A stretch of 64,000 nt of DNA from NCBI GenBank assembly GCA_958510875.1, contig OY294068.1:194828315-194892314 (forward strand), given 5' to 3'. A program made the translations under genes and the position numbers. Origin of the DNA: Endomychus coccineus (taxonomy: Eukaryota > Arthropoda > Insecta > Coleoptera > Endomychidae). Below are positions 58,166 through 64,000 of this stretch, piece by piece (position 1 is the first letter of the stretch; every line of letters begins with the position of its first letter). The notes below the pieces were generated by a model that worked only from the letters and a program-made list of their open reading frames with translations, was not told the DNA's origin and did no database searches.

Positions 58166-58484
58166 TTATTCATGATATAATTTTTTGAATAATAATACTT
58201 TCCACAGAACATAATTTCTCGTTCTAACTAGATATAAAGATCAGTACATGAAACCCAAGGAGGTGAAATATAGACAAATGTATCAGTGAGTAGTTTCTAT
58301 AAACTTTGAATGATTTCTCACTGAAGATGAATAAAAGCCTGTTAGATAGGATGCCATAACAACTTTTTTTTAATGAGATATTAAGCAAGAGAATAATCAC
58401 CCTTATCCACTAAAAATACAATTAAAATACTGAGAACCTTTCGGCTACCAAGTGGTCATCATCAGAGTAAACTAAATTATAAAT

Positions 58485-58497
58485 CAAAATGTGCCTG
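58485..58497. repeat. Target-site duplication of PLE-B, left
   Basis: CAAAATGTGCCTG, repeated at 60917-60929. The intact target (CAGGCACATTTTG on the other strand) occurs once at 12443-12455 in another PLE-C copy. Confidence 0.85.
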
Positions 58498-58745
58498 AAA
58501 AATCTTGTCTTCCGGATGGATTCCGCGTCACAATAGCTCGACTTGATGCCGACGTTTCGCCAATCATTACAGGTGGCATCTTCAGGGCAGGCCTGAGGCT
58601 TGAACTGGAACTGGTTCTACTGGTTTCTGTAGCTGTATTTATTGTAGGAAAAATCCTTCACGCTACATAGTTCACTGCCTTTGTTCCGGTGGTTAACTTT
58701 GTTCCGGCACCTGACCCTGCCGTTGTGCGATCTTGTGCGAAGTGG
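58498..58745 (-). repeat. PLE-B inverted terminal segment
   Basis: Reverse complement of about 60640-60890, including TGTCTTCCGGATG, the antisense hammerhead-like motif at 58551-58590, and TGATGATCGCAAAACGG-type sequence at the inner edge. Confidence 0.85.
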
Positions 58746-59307
58746 AACCTGTAATGGTTGGCGAAACGTCGGCATCAAGTCGAGCTATTGTGACGCGGAA
58801 TCCATCCGGAACACAAGATTTTTCAAGATTAGCTGTCCGCGGAAGTCTACTATCCAAGATATCCAACCTCTACGGAGAGGAAATCAAGAAGAAATCCAGA
58901 ACCCTGGGAAATCTTCGCACCAACCTAGTGAGTTTGCTTTGTTCTCTTACTTTTCTTTGTTGTTGTCGTGATCATAATTTGATTCCCAATTTCCTTAGAA
59001 TATCCCATCCCATGGATTCACATTCATCCAAAAACATATTTAAACGTGCTAGTTTAGCTTTGATTCGGGAACGAATTAAGTATACTAGACGCGAGATCAA
59101 TTTCATCAATATAACCCTCTTTGGCCTCCACCTTGAACTTTCAAATACCCTTTCAGCATCCGACTGGTTGATTCTCGACCGAATTACCTATGATCAAGCC
59201 GATCAAATTCGTACCCTCAATTCCAAACACGTCATATTCAAAAATTCAATAAACTTCTTGCCTCCCAACGCCCTCAGCACCAACCTTCAAGACCAACCCC
59301 TCTTGTG
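58733..59307 (+). pseudogene. PLE-B N-terminal coding region
   Basis: An open frame runs from the pseudo-LTR into protein-like sequence. From about 58915 it reads LRTNLVSLLCSLTFLCCCRD, then IPNFLRISHP, LIRERIKYTRREINFIN, and ASDWLILDRITYDQADQI. This corresponds to the N-terminal domain that precedes the RT in Penelope proteins. No start codon can be chosen with confidence, because the frame is open from the repeat. It ends in LQDQPLL at 59307. Continuation is in another frame (59305 on), so a frameshift separates them. Confidence 0.7.
58746..58862 (+). repeat. PLE-B 5' direct pseudo-LTR
   Basis: Direct repeat of 60811-60916 from CCTGTAATGGTTGGCGAAAC through GTCCGCGGAAGTCTAC. The hammerhead-like core is cut at its 5' side here, since the CTGAAGA part is missing. 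Confidence 0.8.
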
Positions 59308-59556
59308 AATACTGTGGTTAATTTATCTTCACATACCCTTACTGAAGCTGAACAATCGATTCTATCTAAAGGTCCTAATTTTGTCTTCTCCCCCAAAAAT
59401 ATTCCTACGCCATCCATTATTTCTGCTGTAGAAGCATCCCTACATAAAGTTCCCCATCTCGCAGCAGATGAAATTCGTTTCGAAACTGCTAAAATTCTTC
59501 GTCATTCCAAGATTCCTAAATCAAATTGCCCAAAACCTTTAATTCAAGCTAATTGA
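59305..59556 (+). pseudogene. PLE-B pre-RT region
   Basis: An 83-codon frame: TVVNLSSHTLTEAEQSILSK, then GPNFVFSPKNIPTPS, VEASLHKV and AADEIRFETAKIL. The VNLS..LT..E...L..G..F pattern is the segment just ahead of the RT fingers in PLE proteins. Its stop at 59554-59556 is followed directly by sequence belonging to the RT palm. Roughly the first two thirds of the RT, including motif A with the first catalytic aspartate, are therefore deleted. Confidence 0.8.
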
Positions 59557-59565
59557 TTTTTGTCT

Positions 59566-60511
59566 ATCCTCCACATATTTTCTATACGATGGCAAGTTCT
59601 ACGAGCAGTCCTCGGGAGCTGCCATGGGTTCCCCACTTTCCCCGATCATAGCTAATATCTTCATGGAAGCTTTTGAACAAGATGCCATTGACTCATCTGT
59701 TCTCAAGCCGAAATGTTGGTTTATATATGTCGACGATACTTTCGTTAATTGGCAACATGGTCGCGAAAAGCTTGTTCCCTTTCTCAATCATTTAAATTCA
59801 TTACATCCCAATATCCGTTTCACCATGGAAGTCGAATCGCAAGGTCCACTCCCGTTCCTGGATGTATTGGTTAGTCGACAGACTGACGGTACTTTAGGAC
59901 ATTCTGTGTATCGGAAACCCACCCATACCTATAGATACCTCAATGGTCTTTCCCACCACCACCCTGCCCAAAAGCAATCTGTCATAAACTCCCTGGTCCA
60001 CAGAGCTGTCAACCTATCTCAGCCTCAATCCTCAAAATCAGAATTAAAACATCTTTCATCTGCCTTGTTATCAATCAATTTCTCCCATTACAACATTCAA
60101 AAAGCCATAAAGAAATACACTTCACCTAAAATTCCAAATCGACCTGAGCCAGAAACCCTCCCACCTGCTTTATCCACGGCCTATCTTCCATGTATTCAAA
60201 ATATAACAGATCGAATTTCCAAAATCCTCAAAAAACATAATATTTTTCTACCCGTTTTTCCACACTTCCAAAATTATCTCAGTTTTACAAACCTATCAAA
60301 GATCCCCTTCCTCCTCTCCACTTATAGTTTATATGTTTATAGTATTCCCTGTTCTTGCGGTAAAGTCTACATTGGTGAAACAGGTCGTACAGTAGCTACT
60401 CGTGTGAAAGAACATGAGCGCTGTACAAGACTTCGTGACACCAGTAGATCTGCACTAAATACAAGTTTAACACAAATCATCAAATCCTTTTTGAAGATAC
60501 TAAAATCCTAG
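59566..60511 (+). pseudogene. PLE-B RT palm, thumb and GIY-YIG
   Basis: The frame gives FYEQSSGAAMGSPLSP-like sequence at 59597-59645 (frame open from 59624), then WFIYVDDTF at 59717-59743. YVDD is the catalytic motif C with both aspartates. It continues FTMEVESQGPLPFLDVLV, VYRKPTHTYRYLNGLSHHH (conserved PLE thumb) and IPCSCGKVYIGETGRTVATR near 60345-60405, the GIY-YIG nuclease with its R.KEH segment. A frameshift near 60456-60468 moves the C-terminus to another frame. Motif A is absent (deletion upstream), so no RT activity is possible. Confidence 0.9.
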
Positions 60512-60690
60512 TCCGAGCCCCAAACTTCTATCAGCGAAAAATCCTTGAAGCTATAGAAATCATAAAACATCTGAATAATCTGAACCTTGACTCAGGATAT
60601 TACCTTCCCAACATTTGGAAACCCATCCTCGAAAATTCCACTTCGCACATGATCGCAAAACGGCAGGGTCAGGTGCCGGAACGAAGTTAA
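60466..60690 (+). pseudogene. PLE-B C-terminus after frameshift
   Basis: One frame over from the main ORF the protein end is intact: KFNTNHQILFEDTKILVRAP, NFYQRKILEAIEIIKHLNNL, then SGYYLPNIWKPILENS and a stop after KRQGQVPERS (60688-60690). The same end is recognisable in the 46 kb copy, confirming that the shift near 60460 is a mutation in this copy. Confidence 0.8.
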
Positions 60691-60797
60691 CCACCGGAAC
60701 AAAGGCACTGAACTATGTAGCGTGAAGAATTTTTCCTACAATAAATACGGCTACAGAAACCAGTAGAACCAGTTTCAGTTCAAGCCTCAAGCCTGCC

Positions 60798-60832
60798 CTG
60801 AAGATGCCACCTGTAATGGTTGGCGAAACGTC
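60798..60832 (+). ncRNA. Hammerhead-ribozyme-like motif, PLE-B 3' end
   Basis: CTGAAGA at 60798-60804, GCCACC (60806-60811) facing GGTTGGC (60818-60824), then GAAAC (60825-60829) and GTC. PLEs are known to carry hammerhead motifs in their terminal repeats. Here a T lies between the CTGAAGA core and the stem, and a base is bulged, so catalysis is uncertain. Confidence 0.5.
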
Positions 60833-60916
60833 GGCATCAAGTCGAGCTATTGTGACGCGGAATTCATCCGGAAGACAAGATTTTTCAAGATTAGCTGTCC
60901 GCGGAAGTCTACCATC

Positions 60917-60929
60917 CAAAATGTGCCTG
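60917..60929. repeat. Target-site duplication of PLE-B, right
   Basis: CAAAATGTGCCTG, identical to 58485-58497. Confidence 0.85.
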
Positions 60930-60968
60930 TTTAAATACTATTTGGGATAATAACGTGAACAATGGGCT

Positions 60969-61328
60969 TCAGCTGGAGAAAAATCGAAATTCAATATATT
61001 GCTTTTTTTTATACATTTTCGTCCCTTGTAAGTTATCTAGATATTTGTCTGTACTGTGTTTTAAAACTGATAAGCTTTCTTGAGAAATGGTGTTACCTAT
61101 ATTGAAAATATCTTCGGCTACCGCTGATTTTTCACCATTATTTTTCTTTATATGGGCAAACTGTTCCTTATAACGAGTTAAAATGTTCCTTCTAGTTTGA
61201 CCCACATAGCATTTTGAACCCAAATGTATTAAACAGGGATATTTTGATTTATAATTTAGTTCACTCTGATGATGGTTACTTGGTGGCCGAAAGGCCCTCA
61301 GAACTTTAATAGTATTGTTAGTGGACAA
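60969..61328 (-). pseudogene. PLE-C GIY-YIG nuclease C-terminus
   Basis: From about residue 34 the minus frame reads LGSKCYVGQTRRNILTRYKE, then FAHIKKNNGEKSAVAEDIFN and YLDNLQGTKMYKKKQ. YVGQT.R...R.KE is the GIY-YIG core, and YLDNL.G.K.YKKK is the usual end of the protein. The first 33 codons of the open frame (antisense of the inverted terminal repeat) are not PLE coding sequence. His of EH is replaced by Gln (KEQ) and the H of the AxH position is also changed. Confidence 0.75.
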
Positions 61329-61365
61329 AGGTGACTATTGTCTTATCAATAGTGTTATAACATAT
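61228..61365 (+). repeat. PLE-C inverted terminus with hammerhead-like motif
   Basis: It matches the minus strand of 58365-58497 and the plus strand at 12440-12570. The motif is CTGATGA (61266-61272), a short stem GGTTACTTGGTGGCC, and GAAA at 61289-61292. Confidence 0.75.
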
Positions 61366-61379
61366 CCACAGTGTGAACT

Positions 61380-61850
61380 CTTTTATAGTTTATTAGAGAT
61401 ATTGAGTAATCAATGTACCATAGATTTATCTGCTGCTAACTTGTGTGATTGAAAGTGTAAAGAAGTGTTATGTATGGTAGTATCTGTGTGATTGCTCTTG
61501 GGATAATTATTTGTATGTGTAATGGTGATATTTGAAAAGTTTAAGGAGCTGTTGTTTTCTCTAAGGTCAATTCTATATTTGGATGTGAATTGTTAATCAG
61601 GTAAGAAATTAATTTATTTGCCGGATACTACTTTTAAAGCAAGCGATTGTGTCGTTGAGCGATACCAATACATAAACATGTGCGGGAATTTCGAATTTAT
61701 TGTTTGATTTTCTAAGTAATTCATAGATATGTCTGCTAGTAAAGGAGTTGATGGCGATCTCATGGGGAACGCAGTCTACTGTTTGTAATATTTATTGCTA
61801 ACCGTCAAGTAATATTGGTATATGCAAAGTGAGATTGTGGTATTATTATC
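61380..61850 (-). pseudogene. Penelope-like RT remnant
   Basis: The minus strand reads TVDCVPHEIAINSFTSRHIY, then KSNNKFEIPAHVYVLVSLNDTIACF (a decayed YxDDT region, second Asp kept as ND), INFL..LN..H.NIE.TLEK, and FQISPLHIQIIIPREQSHRY. The order matches the PLE RT palm and thumb up to the FLDL and H.Y segments. Stops and shifts are frequent. Whether it belongs to PLE-C or to an element that PLE-C invaded is not clear. Confidence 0.5.
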
Positions 61851-61854
61851 GCTG

Positions 61855-62250
61855 TATGACGTCTTAGATGAGAGTAACTAGTTCAAAATAATCTGTGAAA
61901 GTGTATCTAGAATCCTAGAATAGTCGTCATTCCAACAAAAAAAAACAACATTGGTGAATTCGTAACGAAACTTAAAATTTTGAAATATCATTTAATTTAG
62001 ATCAGGCAGTAAATACGGATATTACATGTAATCTCAGTTGGAACAGTTCATTATTTCAATAGATATGCGTGAACTCCGAATGTGTATTCCGTGATTGTCA
62101 CTTTTCTAAATCTCCGTAATTGCGAATAAGTGTAATTATTCAAATAGATGAATCTAATTCATGCCCGTTCGAAAATTGCATTCATTCCGATAAAATGTGT
62201 TGCAAAAACAGGGGTCTGGCAAGCTAGCGCATCAAACTTTGTACAACCTT
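61855..62250. other. No gene seen
   Basis: AT-rich spacer before the LTR-like region. Confidence 0.4.
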
Positions 62251-62451
62251 ATGTATAAAAAGGGTGAACAACCAAAAAACTCCGATAACACTTGTTTATT
62301 GTGCCGGGAGGAACTAGTGGAGCATCATGTGTGCAAATTTTTGATCTAAAAAGTAGCGTCACTTTTAAGCATTGTTTGGGACACAAGTAAAAAACCCTCG
62401 GCACAAAATAAGGAATTGGTGGAGCAGACTTGACCAGAACCTCGAAAAACA

Positions 62452-62459
62452 TATAAAAG
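62452..62459 (+). promoter_or_regulatory. TATA box
   Basis: TATAAAAG, followed about 25 bp later by a pyrimidine-rich CGCTCTCTTTTGTGC segment that could hold the start site. It lies upstream of the tandem repeats at 62475-62612. Confidence 0.5.
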
Positions 62460-62474
62460 CCGTGACCGATAAAA

Positions 62475-62612
62475 GATCGCTCTCTTTTGTGCTCTCTTTG
62501 GTGATTTCGATTTAGAATCAGTACCGTTGCTCTTTTGTGCTCTCTTTTGTGATTTCAATTTTCAATCAGTGCAGTTACTCTTTGGTGATTTTGATTTTCG
62601 AATAGTACCGTT
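62475..62612 (+). repeat. ~50-bp tandem repeats
   Basis: Three imperfect units, each with a CTCTTTTGTG/CTCTTTGGTGATTT word followed by CGATTTxxAATCAGTACCGTTG-like sequence. The units begin near 62477, 62532 and 62577. Confidence 0.75.
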
Positions 62613-62985
62613 GAAGTGAGATTAAGATAAGAATCGAAGTGAATTAATTATCCGAATTTGAGTCAGATTCAAACTGTGAAGTAACAATAGTGTTCCGTTC
62701 AAGTGAATTGCTTCTAAGGTAAATGATAGCAAATAGTTTATATTTTTGGGCATTACAATATATTGATTTCCGTAGTTTATGATTATTATTGTGATTGGTA
62801 AACGTTTGTACGATATCTGAGTTCCGTAGTATTCAGTAATTTGAATTGTTATATCTGAATTTATTCCGTAATAGGTCGGACCGCGCACGATTTGAATTCG
62901 CACGTGAATTGAAATATTCAAGAAATTGCATGGTGTGTACGGAGTGTGTATGTTTGAATGACAGGGGCGTCTTTGGTATATTTTT

Positions 62986-63208
62986 TGCACGCTGTGTCAA
63001 CCCGGAAGTATAAGTATATCCTAGACAACCCAAACCGCCAACGGCTTGTGCACGCTGTGTCAACCCGGAAGTATAAGCTGGGGTGGTTGTGTGATTGAGA
63101 ACCGTGATTTCCCCTTATTCGAATGAGGAGCCCCGGCCGTGGATGTAGGGGATATTGCAGATAGGATAGTCAGGGTTTGTGCACGCTGTGTCAACCCGGA
63201 AGTATAAG
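62986..63208 (+). repeat. Three identical 29-bp repeats
   Basis: A 29-bp sequence starting TGCACGCTGTGTCAACC and ending GGAAGTATAAG occurs without change at 62986-63014, 63049-63077 and 63180-63208. Spacings are 63 and 131 bp. The intervening sequences differ. Confidence 0.95.
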
Positions 63209-63980
63209 CCCTAATTGTCTAGATATTCTGAATCTGTAAAGTGTATGAAATCTAACACTGTCATACAATTACCGGGTACTCCGTGGATAGCTAATACCAG
63301 GGTGGGTGTTATGACAGAATAAACTCAATTAGAGTAATTAACCGAAAAATCGTAAAATCTGATATCGTACAATCTGAAAATTAGTGCAAGACAATATTTT
63401 CCGAACCGACCGAATTTCAAACCGTTTAATATATCGTAGTGTTTTGAACATTTCACTTATTATTGCTATCTAAAAATATTAACCGAATACCGCTCATTAT
63501 GTTAGGACCTGTATGCTTTGTATTTTATGTAAATGATAAATGTGAATCATTTGTCAACCGATTCCGTACCGTTGAATTGAAATTAAACACCGAACATTTC
63601 GCAAAATAGATATGTTATAACCGTTTGAGCTTCATTACATTTTCCGCCTGGGTGAAATTTTGTGAAATAATACCGTTCAATTGCATTTATATTGATTATT
63701 CTGAAAGTGTACTTGTTATATTTATTACATATTTTAACATTTGGAATTCCCCGTTTTGTTAAATTATTTCTGCTCCATCTTCAAACGAGCTAAGTTTTAA
63801 CCAGGTATCATTTGTAATTAAAGCCTACAATTTTGATACTGTTTTTTGCCCAATGGACTCTGGTTATACTTCACTGTAGCTACCCTAGGGACAAGGCTAT
63901 CTTTAGATAGCAGAGTGACAAGCCTTGTGGTGGAAACCCTAGCAGAAGTCTTCTAAAAGGAGTAAACCTTTAGAAAAATC

Positions 63981-64000
63981 TGGCGCCCGAGGATTTGAAA
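63981..64000 (+). other. Primer binding site (tRNA-Lys type)
   Basis: TGGCGCCCGA at 63981-63990 is complementary to the 3' end of tRNA-Lys with its CCA. The following GGATTTGAAA does not match perfectly. It would prime minus-strand synthesis of an LTR retrotransposon lying beyond the window. Confidence 0.5.

Larger units (their letters stand above)
58498..60916 (+). mobile_element. Penelope-like family B, near full architecture
   Basis: The order is: inverted copy of the 3' terminus (58498-58745), partial direct repeat of the 3' terminus (58746-58862), N-terminal coding, RT with an internal deletion, GIY-YIG, 3' UTR, and 3' terminus with a hammerhead-like motif (60798-60832). The combination of an inverted and a direct terminal copy at the 5' side is a known PLE arrangement. 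A 12-13 bp direct duplication flanks it. At 2.4 kb it is shorter than an intact PLE because most of the N-terminal half of the RT is gone. Confidence 0.85.
58365..61365 (-). mobile_element. Penelope-like family C, split by nested PLE-B
   Basis: Read on the minus strand: an inverted copy of its own 3' terminus (61228-61365), GIY-YIG coding (61227-60969), 3' UTR to 60930, the nested PLE-B, then the 3' terminus (58497-58365). Excluding PLE-B, about 570 bp of element remain. The two termini are inverted relative to each other, as PLEs commonly show. The uninterrupted sequence at 12425-12570 confirms that the parts on each side of PLE-B were once contiguous. Confidence 0.75.
62250..63980 (+). mobile_element. 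Putative long 5' LTR of an LTR retrotransposon
   Basis: The region has a TATA box (62452), two sets of short tandem repeats, unusual CpG content for this window and no open frame. It ends against a primer-binding-site-like sequence at 63981. A long LTR with a tRNA-Lys primer site would fit some insect Ty3/gypsy elements. The left boundary is unknown, and the internal region lies outside the window, so the assignment is inferred. Confidence 0.45.

Noticed and set aside
62986..63208. CRISPR array (three identical 29-bp repeats)
   Set aside because: Spacers are unequal (34 and 102 bp), only three repeats exist, the host is eukaryotic and no cas-like gene is present; the repeats fit an LTR regulatory region better.

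Overview
This 64 kb window looks like intergenic or intronic DNA from an arthropod, most likely an insect. It is strongly AT-rich and has no recognisable intact host gene, rRNA, tRNA or CRISPR array. Instead it holds many decayed transposable elements of types typical of insect genomes: Penelope-like elements (PLEs), jockey/CR1-type non-LTR retrotransposons, a mariner, a pogo/Tigger element, a hAT remnant, a Helentron remnant, an integrase-type DNA transposon and LTR-like segments. I cannot name the species. Every coding segment I recognise is truncated, frameshifted or interrupted by stops.

Layout, 0-31 kb. A CAG microsatellite and an RNase H remnant precede a PLE family A 3' end at 1.0-1.9 kb. 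A Helentron helicase-endonuclease tail lies at 4.9-5.8 kb (minus) and non-LTR reverse transcriptase (RT) remnants at 6.0-6.9 and 7.5-7.9 kb. PLE ends follow at 8.0 and 12.5 kb, then convergent non-LTR remnants at 13.7-14.9 kb. Simple and complex tandem repeats lie at 16.8-17.2, 18.5-19.0 and 21.2-21.9 kb, an RT remnant at 21.9-22.5 kb, a hAT (DUF4371-type) remnant at 23.5-24.1 kb, a non-LTR element at 25.9-27.2 kb and a Tigger/pogo element at 27.6-29.2 kb.

Layout, 31-50 kb. A duplicated 120-bp segment, a 172-bp palindrome and an LTR/primer-site relic lie at 30.7-31.8 kb. A 1.62-kb terminal-inverted-repeat (TIR) element full of AGTGTAA-like subterminal repeats spans 34.6-36.2 kb. Two inverted copies of an LTR-like repeat (37.5-38.4 and 44.1-44.8 kb) enclose a hairpin, a head-to-head PLE-A pair and a 1.31-kb transposon (42.3-43.6 kb). 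That transposon has perfect 18-bp TIRs, a 4-bp target duplication and the C-terminal tail of a KRBA2/Ginger-like integrase. Further PLE fragments, a hairpin, a mariner with a mutated catalytic residue (46.8-48.0 kb) and an RT fragment (49.2-49.6 kb) follow.

Layout, 51-64 kb. A 2.6-kb non-LTR element (minus) is inserted in a rearranged PLE-A copy. Another non-LTR element lies at 55.5-56.7 kb. A nested PLE stack spans 58.1-61.9 kb, where a PLE-B copy with both inverted and direct terminal repeats and a 12-13 bp target duplication is inserted inside PLE-C. The window ends in a promoter-bearing, LTR-like region with a tRNA-Lys-type primer binding site at its last bases.

The elements do not form a pathway. 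The relationships are historical: repeated insertion of elements into one another, with hammerhead-ribozyme-like motifs recurring at the PLE termini.
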